Source: Acidimicrobiales bacterium (GTDB lineage: Bacteria; Actinomycetota; Acidimicrobiia; Acidimicrobiales; RAAP-2). From it: DNA of 64,000 nucleotides. Shown in pieces: positions 1 through 8,255 of the stretch. A model generated the notes under the pieces. It had not been told where the DNA came from. It did not search any database and saw nothing but the letters and a program-made list of their open reading frames with translations. The stretch covers positions 1 through 64,000 of the forward strand of contig JANXWA010000025.1 in assembly GCA_025351385.1 (NCBI GenBank), written 5' to 3'. Position 1 is the first letter of the stretch; each line of letters starts with the position of its first letter. Position numbers and translations under genes: made by a program.

Positions 1-2
1 AA

Positions 3-79
3 TGGTGCGGCTGGAGGGATTCGAACCCCCGACCCTCGGTTCCGTAGACCGATGCTCTAATCCGCTGAGCTACAGCCGC
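3..79 (-). tRNA. tRNA-Arg (anticodon ACG)
   Basis: Read on the minus strand this folds as a full cloverleaf. The acceptor arms GCGGCTG and CAGCCGC pair perfectly, the anticodon stem TCGGT/ACCGA encloses the loop CTACGGA (anticodon ACG, arginine), and a GGTTCGAAT T-loop is present. The discriminator A at position 6 is followed by an encoded CCA (5-3). It stands alone and diverges from the M20 gene. Confidence 0.96.
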
Positions 80-138
80 ATTGATACTGGTCTTCCATCG
101 TAGCCGACGTCAGTTCTACGACATCAGAGTCCCCTCAC

Positions 139-144
139 TACCAT
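139..144 (+). promoter_or_regulatory. Candidate -10 box of a leaderless promoter (M20 gene)
   Basis: TACCAT lies 6 nt before the ATG at 151, with no Shine-Dalgarno between. The same spacing recurs before many genes of this window, so transcription probably starts at or next to the ATG. No clear -35 box is visible. Confidence 0.4.
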
Positions 145-150
145 GCCTGT

Positions 151-1338
151 ATGACCCGCACCTTCACCGACTCCCTGCCCTCGCTACTCGACGCAGTGAA
201 CGGGCAGATGGTGGAGATTCGACACGATCTCCATCGTCATCCCGAGCTGGCCTTCCAAGAGCGACGAACCACGAAAGTGATTCGCGACCGACTCGTGGAC
301 CTTGGTTGGGAGATGGCACCGTGCCCCACGGAGACCGGAGCCGTCGCGAAGCTGCGCGGCTCGTTGCCCGGCCGACGCGTGATGGTGCGCGCGGACATCG
401 ACGCTCTGCCCGTCGTCGAAGAGGGGGCCCTCTCCTTCGCGTCGTCGACCGAGGGAGTGATGCACGCCTGCGGCCACGACGTGCACACCGCCTCGCTGCT
501 CGGAGTGGCCGACCTCCTGGCCCGTCGCCGCGACGACCTCGCCGGAGAGTTCACACTGCTCTTTCAGCCAGCCGAGGAGAGTCTCGGCGGCGCTCGCGCC
601 ATGATCGACGGCGGTGTGCTGGAGACGAGCCCGGTCGATTTCGTAATTGGCGCGCACGTGTCGTCGCTCGCGCCTGTAGGGATCGTGGCCACCCGGGCCG
701 GCATCCTCATGAGCGAAGCGGTCGGGCTGGCCGTCCATATACATGGCAAGGGCGGCCACGGGGCGATGGCGACGGTCGAGGGGAACGTCGTGCTCGCGGT
801 CAGCCACCTGGCACCGCGACTGAGCGAGGTGGTCGCCGGACTCAGCTACGAGGGAACGAACTGCGCTTGTTCGGCCGGGGTGATCAGCGCCGGCACCGCG
901 ATCAACGTCGTGCCCCGTCACGCCACGCTGCGCGGGACGCTGCGCACCTTCACCGCCGAACAACAGCGCCTCGCATTCGCGAATCTCCGGACTCTGCTGC
1001 GCGACGTCGAGGAGAGGTTCACGGTCTCGTGCGAACTGATCCACAACGAGGGGACACCAGCCGTCCAGAACAACGCCGAGGTCGTCGAGCGCGTCCTCGC
1101 GAGTGCCAGATTGGTCGTCGATCCGAAGGGCGTCTTCACGGTGCCCCCGGTCTCACCGAGTGACGACGTCTCGGAGTTCTTGAACCGGGTGCCGGGGTGC
1201 TACCTGCTGATGGGCGGCGCCCTCGCTGACGGGTCGAGCGGCATGCATCACAGTCCCGACTTCTCGATCGACGACGACGCGTGCCGGGTGATGGCCGGCG
1301 TCCTGGCGGCGAGCGCCGTCGACCTCGCTCAGCCGTAG
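151..1338 (+). CDS. M20 family metallo-amidohydrolase (amino-acylase/hippurate-hydrolase type)
   Basis: A 395-residue cytoplasmic hydrolase, expected to cleave N-acyl amino acids or similar amides using a di-metal centre. The M20D motifs are in order: RHDLHRHPEL near residue 25, the metal-binding ADIDALP near 80, HACGHDVHT near 105 and the catalytic PAEES near 135. A dimerisation domain with GKGGHGAM follows. Length is normal for the family. The substrate cannot be read from sequence. The ATG at 151 is chosen because the N-terminal helix begins correctly there and a TACCAT box lies 6 nt upstream. Its 3' end overlaps the convergent glucokinase gene by 10 nt. Confidence 0.9.
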   Translation: MTRTFTDSLPSLLDAVNGQMVEIRHDLHRHPELAFQERRTTKVIRDRLVDLGWEMAPCPTETGAVAKLRGSLPGRRVMVRADIDALPVVEEGALSFASSTEGVMHACGHDVHTASLLGVADLLARRRDDLAGEFTLLFQPAEESLGGARAMIDGGVLETSPVDFVIGAHVSSLAPVGIVATRAGILMSEAVGLAVHIHGKGGHGAMATVEGNVVLAVSHLAPRLSEVVAGLSYEGTNCACSAGVISAGTAINVVPRHATLRGTLRTFTAEQQRLAFANLRTLLRDVEERFTVSCELIHNEGTPAVQNNAEVVERVLASARLVVDPKGVFTVPPVSPSDDVSEFLNRVPGCYLLMGGALADGSSGMHHSPDFSIDDDACRVMAGVLAASAVDLAQP

Positions 1339-2090
1339 AAGAGCTTCGCCGCGCCCCGCAGTGACGCTTGGTTGCCGTCGATCACGACCTCGAAGGGCAG
1401 CTCCGAGAACAGTGTCGGCACGACGCGCCGGGCGTTCCCGCCCGCCAGATGCACCTTGACCGCCCCGAACTCCTTGGCGAAGTTGCCCACCGCCAGAACG
1501 AGGAGCTCGCCCCACCGGTCCTCGTCGAGCGAGCGGACTCGCTCGCCCACCGACTGGTCGTAGGTCTTACCGTCAATGAACACCTCGGCCCCGACGTCGC
1601 GGACCTTCTTCATCACGCCATCGATCGACAGCGCGAGTCCGAGTCCGGTGCCGAGCGTCAGGACCAGCTCGACCCCCTCGCCATCGATCGAGCCCAGAGC
1701 GGCCAACGTCGCGTCGTTGACGACACGGACGTCGCGCTGGGTGGCGTCGTGCAGCGCCGCCTGGAGTCCGAAGCCCCGCCACTGCTCGTCCAGCACGGGG
1801 TCCTTCTCGGTAGTGACGCCACCGGGGCGAGACAGGTTCCCCGGTCGCACGACGTGCCCGTCGCGAAACTCACCCGGGAAGCCGACCCCGACTCGGGGGC
1901 AGTCGCTCGCGAGGATCCGCTCGGCCAGCATCTCGATCAATCGGGAGGGCGAGCACGGATACGGCGTCGGCCGACGGCGCGAACCTTCGAGCAGTTCACC
2001 ATCGCGGTCCACGTGGCAGAATTTGACGTTGGTCGCGCCGATGTCAATGGCGAGCACCGTACCGCTCGTCGAGAAACGCGATCCCCCCAT
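1329..2090 (-). CDS. ppgK: ROK-family kinase, probable polyphosphate glucokinase
   Basis: A 253-residue sugar kinase. Family knowledge suggests it phosphorylates glucose using polyphosphate and/or ATP. The ASKHA phosphate-binding motif AIDIGATNVKF is at residues 13-23. GVGFPGEFRDG and the sugar-site segment VVNDATLAALG follow, then the glycine-rich LTLGTGLG. Length and motif order fit actinobacterial PpgK rather than the longer, zinc-motif ROK repressors. The open frame continues far upstream, but homology begins at the ATG at 2090, which has a TACCAT box 6 nt upstream. It is therefore likely transcribed separately from the T4SS-like operon ending at 2110. Confidence 0.8.
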   Translation of the reverse strand: MGGSRFSTSGTVLAIDIGATNVKFCHVDRDGELLEGSRRRPTPYPCSPSRLIEMLAERILASDCPRVGVGFPGEFRDGHVVRPGNLSRPGGVTTEKDPVLDEQWRGFGLQAALHDATQRDVRVVNDATLAALGSIDGEGVELVLTLGTGLGLALSIDGVMKKVRDVGAEVFIDGKTYDQSVGERVRSLDEDRWGELLVLAVGNFAKEFGAVKVHLAGGNARRVVPTLFSELPFEVVIDGNQASLRGAAKLFYG

Positions 2091-2096
2091 GGAGAG

Positions 2097-2102
2097 ATGG
2101 TA
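2097..2102 (-). promoter_or_regulatory. Candidate -10 box of a leaderless promoter (ppgK)
   Basis: On the minus strand TACCAT lies exactly 6 nt before the ppgK ATG at 2090, in the 19-nt gap after the coupling-protein gene. The hexamer and spacing match the box at 139-144. Confidence 0.4.
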
Positions 2103-2109
2103 GTAACCA

Positions 2110-3258
2110 CTAGCGCACGCCACGTGGCCGCAGGTGCCGATCCCGCCACCAGGGTCGAAGGCGCACGGTATAGACCGGATGTCGACCGGCCACGACCGCG
2201 CCGGTGCCAATGGGTCGCTGGCGAATCGGGACCACCTTCCTCCCCTCCCTCGACTCGAGAAGCTCGGGAAGGTAGTTGGCGACCGTGGGGTCGGCCAGTC
2301 CGCCGAGGACGAGTCGCGTCGTGTGGTTGTTGACGATGGTCGGCGCACGAGCGCCCCAGCGCGAGGTGAGTTGAGCGAAATCCTGAAGCACCGTGACGAG
2401 CGTGACGTCGAGGCCGCTCACCGTCGCGGCCAGCTGATCGAGCTCGTCCAGTGAGGCGACGGTCGCGGCCTCGTCGAGCAGCAGGAGCAGGCGGCGCTGT
2501 CTCCCGAGGTCGACCAGTCGCTGCTGCTCCTCGAGGACCATCCGCAACGCGCCACGAAAGAGTGGCTCGTAGTGGCGTTGCTCTCCTCGGGGACTGCACA
2601 GGTACAGCGTGTTCGCTCCCGTGACTACCGTTCGCACCTTCGCGAGGGGCTGGCGAAACCGCCACGGCATGAGCATCGTCTCGCTCGTGGTAAGGACACC
2701 ATCAAGCGTCTTGGCGTCGTAGGCGAGGAAGCTCTCGAGCACCGATCTGGCCTCGGTTGACGGTCCGGCGTCCAGCCATCGTCGAAGGTCGCGGCTTTCG
2801 ACGAGCGCGGCGACGGCAAAGATGTCGAGCGAGCGTGACGTCGCCATCGTCATGAGCGCAGCTACCAGCTTCGTCGACAGAGAGTTCCAGAATTCCGTCT
2901 CCCCCCGGTCGCTCGCTCCCACGGTGAGGTCGCGGGCGACTCGAAGAGCATGGCGCAGGGTGGCCACACCCTCCAAGGGGTCCCAGGTCAACCCGCCGTC
3001 TCGGCCAGGCTCGAGCACGAGCACCTCGCCGAGGGTGCCGCGCCAATCCCTCGTCGCGGCGAGCACGTCGTGCTTCACGCTCGTCACCACCAAGGCGTCA
3101 CTCCAGCGCAGGAGCGACGGAATCACCAGTGACGCCGTCTTGCCGGCCTGCGTCGGTCCGACGATGAGCAACGAGCTCCGGGGCGCCAGGGAAACCCGAG
3201 GACCGCAACCAACGCCGTGCCACGTCCGACGACCGAGCACCGGACGGTCACTACCCAT
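2110..3258 (-). CDS. VirD4/TraG-like type IV coupling ATPase
   Basis: A 382-residue P-loop ATPase of the VirD4/TraG coupling-protein class, which in conjugative systems delivers DNA or protein substrates to the secretion channel. Walker A GPTQAGKT is at residues 34-41, next to LVIPSLLRW typical of TraG. Walker B LLLLLDEAA ends near 265, followed by a C-terminal segment (VLQDFAQL..., VNNHTTRLVLGG) resembling the TraG C-terminal region. No membrane segments are visible at the N-terminus, unlike classical VirD4, so it may be soluble or recruited by its partners. It is the last gene of the operon and overlaps the preceding ATPase gene by 8 nt. Its cargo is unknown. Confidence 0.78.
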   Translation of the reverse strand: MGSDRPVLGRRTWHGVGCGPRVSLAPRSSLLIVGPTQAGKTASLVIPSLLRWSDALVVTSVKHDVLAATRDWRGTLGEVLVLEPGRDGGLTWDPLEGVATLRHALRVARDLTVGASDRGETEFWNSLSTKLVAALMTMATSRSLDIFAVAALVESRDLRRWLDAGPSTEARSVLESFLAYDAKTLDGVLTTSETMLMPWRFRQPLAKVRTVVTGANTLYLCSPRGEQRHYEPLFRGALRMVLEEQQRLVDLGRQRRLLLLLDEAATVASLDELDQLAATVSGLDVTLVTVLQDFAQLTSRWGARAPTIVNNHTTRLVLGGLADPTVANYLPELLESREGRKVVPIRQRPIGTGAVVAGRHPVYTVRLRPWWRDRHLRPRGVR

Positions 3259-4429
3259 CGTTCGCAGACCTCATCGCGCGGTCGGTGTCGATGAAGTGTC
3301 GGTCGCGATCATCCGGCGTCACCCGGACGATCGAACGGTGTGCGCCGTAGCGAACGAGTGCGGTGCCTTTGGGCAGCGCGGTGAGATACGAGAGTTCACG
3401 CTCGTGTAGGTCGAGGGCCGACGCCATCTCTCGGGCCTCGTCGGGAGGCTGGCGGAACAGCCACGCCGTTTCGCACTCTCGGAGCAGTCCTTGGGCCCGT
3501 GCTCGCTGCGAGCTGCCTTCATCGCCTGCGGCGATGGCGTCAGTCCAACGGTGCAGCACCAACACGTGGCTTATCCCCCGAGCACGGGCAAGCTTCCACG
3601 AGCCCTGCAGCCATCGCAGAGCCAACGGGTCCGACAGTAGGGCCCAGGCCTCATCCAGCACCAGGTAGCCCAGTCTCTCGTCGCCGGCGACGACCTGCTG
3701 GGCCGCGGCCACCGCACTCAGTGCTGCGATCGGGAACGACTTCGCTGACCACTGGGCGGAGAGGTCGAGAATAACGAGGTCGCCCGTGAACCTGACCGGC
3801 TCGCCAGGACCGTCGAACAGTCCCATGAGGTCACCGAACACGAAGCGGTAGAGGATGAGGGCGAGGGTGCGCTCGGGTGAGGGCACCGGAGAATCGATGC
3901 ACGGAGCCAGCAGCTCGTAGAGGGCGTTGAGCACTCGAACCGGCCTTCGATCCCCGAGTCGGCGCCACGTCTGGTCAATGACGTAGTGCTGGTCACTCGT
4001 CAACGACGACCCTTGGGCGCTGCCGACCAGGGCGCGCAGTAAGTCTCGACTCTCGCGGTCGCTCGCAGGGAAGGGACTGCACCAACCGTCGCGGCCGAGG
4101 GCGAGCGCGACGACCCCGTGGGCCGCGGCCAACTCGCCGTACTCCCCTTTGGGGTCGATCACCACGACCCGACGACCTCGGGCCAGGGCGCGATCGACCA
4201 TCATCTTCACCACGGTGCTCTTGCCGGCACCTATCGAACCCGCCACGATCATGTTGGGGTTCGATACGAGGCCGGCCGAATAGGCGTCGAATGGATCGAG
4301 GGCGAACGAGGTGCCGCGTTGGGCGTCGCCGAGGCTCCTTCCGGAAAGTCCAGTGCCCGCGTCATGGGCCGGCATTCGCAGACTTGCCAAGTCCCTCGAC
4401 GTGGCCCAGTGGGTCCAGGGATGACTCAC
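3251..4429 (-). CDS. VirB4-like secretion ATPase (C-terminal ATPase half only)
   Basis: A 392-residue ATPase resembling the C-terminal half of VirB4/TraC, the motor of type IV systems. Walker A AGSIGAGKST is at residues 63-72, VVVIDPKGEYGEL follows, and Walker B LVLDEAW ends near 262. Full VirB4 proteins are about twice as long. The missing N-terminal half may correspond to the upstream SCO6880-like gene. The start is the GTG at 4429, which shares a GTGA overlap with the upstream stop. A much longer open frame upstream is a shadow of that gene. Translational coupling suggests fixed stoichiometry with its neighbours. Confidence 0.78.
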   Translation of the reverse strand: MSHPWTHWATSRDLASLRMPAHDAGTGLSGRSLGDAQRGTSFALDPFDAYSAGLVSNPNMIVAGSIGAGKSTVVKMMVDRALARGRRVVVIDPKGEYGELAAAHGVVALALGRDGWCSPFPASDRESRDLLRALVGSAQGSSLTSDQHYVIDQTWRRLGDRRPVRVLNALYELLAPCIDSPVPSPERTLALILYRFVFGDLMGLFDGPGEPVRFTGDLVILDLSAQWSAKSFPIAALSAVAAAQQVVAGDERLGYLVLDEAWALLSDPLALRWLQGSWKLARARGISHVLVLHRWTDAIAAGDEGSSQRARAQGLLRECETAWLFRQPPDEAREMASALDLHERELSYLTALPKGTALVRYGAHRSIVRVTPDDRDRHFIDTDRAMRSANDG

Positions 4430-5493
4430 CAGCCCGGCCCACCGGGCAGTTGCTGTCGATACCACGGGGCCTGACGTCCGAAGCCCCTCTCGCAACGCAG
4501 CCCGGACTCCCGAGCGCGACGGGTCACCTCGGCGAGATTGATCCACAACTGATCGGGGTTTGGAGCTCTCACCACGAAGTACACCGCGATTCGCAGCAGT
4601 GAACTCCCACCGGCAACCAACATCTCGCGATGTCGCAAGCGATCGAGACTTCGCGCACTCCGCGCAGTGCGCCGAAAGCCCGCGGCGAGGCTCGTGGCGT
4701 CGTCGCTGCCGACCCGATGGACGGCCCGAGCGGCGAGACGCTGCGCCCGTGCACCGCCAATGACCTCGACGTGCAGGGCGATGTCGACGGACGCGGAACC
4801 GACTTGCATCTGGTCGAGAACGGCTCGACCACCGGGTGCGGAGCTGAAATCCCGTACTCGAAGGACGTGGACGACTTCGTCGGCTCGTCGAACGTAGTTC
4901 CATCGCTCGAAGATCAGTGTGTCGACGTCATCGCGCGTCGCCCCGACAACTTCCATCGCGAGTGCGACACTTTCGCGCCAGCCCGTCGGCGGACGTGCGT
5001 CGCTCGGAGCGGCCAGCAACGTTCTCACCTGCGTCGAGTGCCCCCTCGTGTGCGAGGAAAAGTGTCGGGTGTGGTCACCGGTGGCCAGTCCGTCGGCGAA
5101 CGTGGCCAACCCATCGGCCACCTCCCAGTCGCGGCCGGAGAGGTCGAGGCGACCGCGATGGTCCAACTCGTATCCCCGGAAGGTCACCTTGTCACGTACG
5201 TCCAGCACAACGCCTTCGTCTCCCACGAAGCAGACGACCGACGTCCAGTGGGAGCGACACAGAAAGCCCAGTGCAATACCCATCAGTTCGGCGCCAGTCA
5301 TTCCGTCGTGCGTCGGAATCGCACCGGCCAAGCAGATGAGCGCGACGAGGCACTCGACAATTGAACGGTGGGGCCGAGTCGCCCAGTCACCCGCGATCGC
5401 GAGTCCCACGATCGCGAGTATCGCTTGGTGACGCCGCACTCCAATCCACCGACTGTCGGCGTCGGCGGCCCCGAGACCGAAAGGCTCACTCAT
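4426..5493 (-). CDS. SCO6880-like (PrgI-type) membrane-anchored T4SS component
   Basis: A 355-residue protein with two or three hydrophobic segments in its first 80 residues (around HQAILAIVGLAIAG and IVECLVALICLAGAI), then a long soluble alpha/beta part ending in GFGRQAPWYRQQLPGG. This layout matches the actinobacterial SCO6880 family, which sits directly before VirB4-type ATPases in conjugative elements and seems to supply their N-terminal scaffold. The ATG at 5493 is preferred over upstream in-frame codons because the hydrophobic region starts shortly after it and it overlaps the previous gene by 8 nt. Family assignment rests on context plus layout, so it is moderate. Confidence 0.6.
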   Translation of the reverse strand: MSEPFGLGAADADSRWIGVRRHQAILAIVGLAIAGDWATRPHRSIVECLVALICLAGAIPTHDGMTGAELMGIALGFLCRSHWTSVVCFVGDEGVVLDVRDKVTFRGYELDHRGRLDLSGRDWEVADGLATFADGLATGDHTRHFSSHTRGHSTQVRTLLAAPSDARPPTGWRESVALAMEVVGATRDDVDTLIFERWNYVRRADEVVHVLRVRDFSSAPGGRAVLDQMQVGSASVDIALHVEVIGGARAQRLAARAVHRVGSDDATSLAAGFRRTARSARSLDRLRHREMLVAGGSSLLRIAVYFVVRAPNPDQLWINLAEVTRRARESGLRCERGFGRQAPWYRQQLPGGPGW

Positions 5494-6598
5494 CGAAGTG
5501 CCAGCCAACGACCGGTCCCATCTCGTCCCGGTGGTACGCGACGTGACCGCCACGAGCTCGGGGGGTGCCGATCGGCGGAGGCGGAGGCTCGCCGTCACTG
5601 GACGGCATAGGCACTTCGCCGTCACCCGGCCACATCGCGAACCCAAGATCGTCCGGACGTGACGGCGGGCCGGTCATCGGCATCTCTGGCGTGAGGGACC
5701 GAACTGCGGCACCGAGCGGTGACGAAGGCACATTGGAGGCGGCCCGGGTGAATCGTGATCGGATTCCTTCGAGATTGTGCAGGGCCGACTGTTCCATGAA
5801 CGGGATCACCCGAAGTAACAAGAACGGCGAAAAGGTCGCCAGCATTAGCGTCACCGCCCCAGTGATGACCTGAGTCGCCGATGAACCCAACAGCTCGTCC
5901 AAGCCGAGCGAGAGGGTGATGACGATGAGGAACTTACTTGCGGCCACGGCGACGAAGGTCTCACCGAGCCGCCAGCCGAGCCGCCGTCCCGACGGGAACG
6001 TCGACAGTGGCACCACGACCGGGACGAGGACCAGAAGTAGCGTCAAGACCACCGTTCGAACGATCAGCTCGCACCACAGCAGCCACGTGCCAATGACGAC
6101 CCCGATGGCCAGGAGGAACAATCCGAAACCCGGCGTCGATGTCGCCACGTCCGTCATGGACTTGGCGAGTGTCGCCTCGTGAGCAACTACCGTTGTCGCC
6201 GCACTGGTCGAGAGCTGATTGACCGCTTCGAGGACGAGCGTCGCCAGCGGACGTGCGAGGGCGATGCCCACGACGCAGGCCGGCGCGACGCCGAGGTAGA
6301 CCCGCCACAGCGAGGCGCTGTCACCGTGACGCACGGCCTGCAACGTCGCTACCAGCAGTCCCAACGTCAACAGCACTGGTGCGAGCCTCAATAGAACGTC
6401 GAACTCCGTGGATGCGGCACGCACTACCGTCGCCGGCTCGCTGGCGGAGGTCAGGACCTGACCGGCAGACGTGAGGAACCACTGAACGCTGGAAAGAATC
6501 CAGTTCGTCAGCGCATCGAAAAGGTTGCCAAGCGTCGCTTTCGCGATCGTGGTGCCGACGCAGGCCACCGGAGAGACCAGGCAGAACAAGTGGTTCAT
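5486..6598 (-). CDS. VirB6/TrbL-like polytopic membrane protein
   Basis: A 370-residue inner-membrane protein with about six to eight hydrophobic helices between residues 40 and 300 (for example LLRLAPVLLTLGLLVATLQAV and VLTLLLVLVPVVVPL). A proline-rich cytoplasmic tail (GEPPPPPIGTP) closes it. Size, helix distribution and position fit the VirB6/TrbL channel-forming subunit of type IV secretion. Its ATG overlaps the upstream stop in the form TGATG and its end overlaps the next gene by 8 nt, so it is translationally coupled on both sides. Sequence motifs are weak in this family, and the call leans on context. Confidence 0.6.
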   Translation of the reverse strand: MNHLFCLVSPVACVGTTIAKATLGNLFDALTNWILSSVQWFLTSAGQVLTSASEPATVVRAASTEFDVLLRLAPVLLTLGLLVATLQAVRHGDSASLWRVYLGVAPACVVGIALARPLATLVLEAVNQLSTSAATTVVAHEATLAKSMTDVATSTPGFGLFLLAIGVVIGTWLLWCELIVRTVVLTLLLVLVPVVVPLSTFPSGRRLGWRLGETFVAVAASKFLIVITLSLGLDELLGSSATQVITGAVTLMLATFSPFLLLRVIPFMEQSALHNLEGIRSRFTRAASNVPSSPLGAAVRSLTPEMPMTGPPSRPDDLGFAMWPGDGEVPMPSSDGEPPPPPIGTPRARGGHVAYHRDEMGPVVGWHFDE

Positions 6599-6882
6599 CA
6601 GTGGACGCTGAGTCCGGTTTTGAAGAAGAAGTTGATCAGCGTCGGCGCGGCTCCAATCAAGATCGCCGCCCCGAGCGAGGTGAGCACCGCGCGCCGACCC
6701 TGCGCCGAATGATGCATGTTCTGGGTATGGCTGCCAACCGCCCACAATGCTGCACCGAGGAGGAGTGCCGCGAGAGAGCCGATGAGAGCCCACGCGGCGA
6801 TTCCGTTGGTGATCTGCTGTAGGGCTGCACTTCCCGGCAGCGCGTTCGTCGTGGGATTGAGGCTGACATCTGCAAACAGCAC
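6598..6882 (-). CDS. Small two-helix membrane protein, pilin-like (VirB2/TrbC or DUF6112 type)
   Basis: A 94-residue protein with two hydrophobic helices, IAAWALIGSLAALLLGAALWAVG and a second near LTSLGAAILIGAAPTLINFFF, separated by a basic loop. This is the two-helix hairpin layout of VirB2/TrbC-type pilins and of the small DUF6112 proteins that open actinobacterial T4SS operons. No long cleavable leader is visible. It is the first gene of the five-gene operon, starts at GTG, and diverges from senX3 over a short intergenic region. Confidence 0.6.
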   Translation of the reverse strand: MLFADVSLNPTTNALPGSAALQQITNGIAAWALIGSLAALLLGAALWAVGSHTQNMHHSAQGRRAVLTSLGAAILIGAAPTLINFFFKTGLSVH

Positions 6883-6959
6883 CGTGATCTCGCTTTCGAT
6901 TGAAAGTGCCCAACGGTCGCTATCCGGTCCACGGTGACTTCGTCTGCGAGAATGGCTCC

Positions 6960-8255
6960 GTGCTCCTCACCGTGACCAAGTACGCGATCTCTCTGTGGCC
7001 GACGGCCGCTGTCTACGGCGCCGGCGGAGGCGTTCTCGTTCTCGGGGTCCTCGTGGGCGTCCTCTTCAACCGACGCCGCGGTCACCGGGCCATCGCCCAG
7101 CGACTGACCGCGTTGGCATCCCGACTCGGCGTCGAGCCCCGCGACGACAACGGCAAGGTGGAGTCCGCGCTCAGCTTTCTCGAAGAGGCCACCGGCGCCG
7201 CCGCCACCGCCGTGAGCGAGTCAGGCTCCGAGGCAGTTCGCCTTCGCCAGTCCCTTGACGCGCTGCCCCTCGGCCTCGTGCTCTGCGACGAGGCCGGCGG
7301 GGTGATCTTTCGCAACAAGCAGGCCGAGACTCTGATGACCAGCCGCTACGGCGACGCCATCGCCGCCCAAGCCGTCACCGACGTGCTCGCCGAGGGCTGG
7401 TCCAATGGAATCGCCGAGAGGACGATCGACATCTACGGACCGCCCCGGCGCACGTTGACTATCCGGGCTTCGGTGATCGACGACGGTCGTCGACCACTCG
7501 GCGTGCTCGCCGTCATCGAGGACGTGTCCGAACGACGCCGCCTCGAGGACATCCGCCGCGACTTCATCGCCAATGTCTCACACGAGTTGAAGACTCCGAT
7601 GGGGGCTCTCGGCCTACTGGCCGAGACCCTGCAATTCGAGCGCGACCCCACCGTCGCCCACCGACTCGCCGAGCGGATCAACTCCGAGGCCTTTCGAGTT
7701 AATCGAATCATCGAGGACCTGTTGGACCTCTCGCGCATTGAGGGCGAGGGTTCGCCGACGCGCGAACCGATTCCAATCTCGTTGATCGTCGCCGACTCCA
7801 TCGAGCGGATTCGCACCGCGGCCGAGCAACACGACGTGAAAATCGACTTCGAGGAGCCGGAAAAGAGCCTCGTTGTCTTCGGCGATCGTCGCCAGCTCAT
7901 ATCGGCGATTCACGCGCTCCTGGAGAACGCTGTCGTCTACTCTCCGAGGGACGCCAAGGTGGAGATCTCGATCAATCGAGTCGAGGCCACTGTCGACGAG
8001 GACGGCGAGAGCTTCGGCCCGGTCGTTCGTATCGCGATCAAGGACGATGGAGTCGGCATCCCGACCAAGGACCTCGAGCGGATCTTCGAGCGGTTCTATC
8101 GGGTCGACCCGGGTCGCGCCCGTGAAACCGGGGGGACGGGCCTGGGCCTGAGTATCGTGCGTCACGTGGCCCACAATCACGGCGGACATGTCCTCGTCGA
8201 ATCGCGCGAGGGCGAGGGATCGACCTTCACGCTCGAGCTGCCGATGAATCAGTGA
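6960..8255 (+). CDS. senX3: SenX3-type sensor histidine kinase
   Basis: A 431-residue membrane sensor kinase. One or two N-terminal membrane helices (LWPTAAVYGAGGGVLVLGVLVGVLF) precede a PAS-like domain containing LPLGLVLCDEAGGVIF. The HisKA box NVSHELKTPMGAL carries the phospho-acceptor His, and the ATPase has the N box LENAVVYSP, DDGVGIP, the FERFYRVD segment and GGTGLGLSIV. In actinobacteria SenX3-RegX3 responds to phosphate limitation; that role is inferred from similarity. The GTG at 6960 is favoured because a GAGAAT box lies 6 nt upstream. An in-frame ATG at 6900 would leave only 17 bp to the divergent operon. Confidence 0.82.
   Translation: MLLTVTKYAISLWPTAAVYGAGGGVLVLGVLVGVLFNRRRGHRAIAQRLTALASRLGVEPRDDNGKVESALSFLEEATGAAATAVSESGSEAVRLRQSLDALPLGLVLCDEAGGVIFRNKQAETLMTSRYGDAIAAQAVTDVLAEGWSNGIAERTIDIYGPPRRTLTIRASVIDDGRRPLGVLAVIEDVSERRRLEDIRRDFIANVSHELKTPMGALGLLAETLQFERDPTVAHRLAERINSEAFRVNRIIEDLLDLSRIEGEGSPTREPIPISLIVADSIERIRTAAEQHDVKIDFEEPEKSLVVFGDRRQLISAIHALLENAVVYSPRDAKVEISINRVEATVDEDGESFGPVVRIAIKDDGVGIPTKDLERIFERFYRVDPGRARETGGTGLGLSIVRHVAHNHGGHVLVESREGEGSTFTLELPMNQ

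Noticed and set aside
4430-4903. N-terminal extension of the VirB4-like ATPase
   Set aside because: Arg/Ser-rich shadow of the SCO6880-like gene; the GTG at 4429 is coupled to the upstream stop.
2110-6882. Complete conjugative element
   Set aside because: No relaxase, integrase, replication gene or att repeats are visible in the window, so I call only a T4SS-like cassette.
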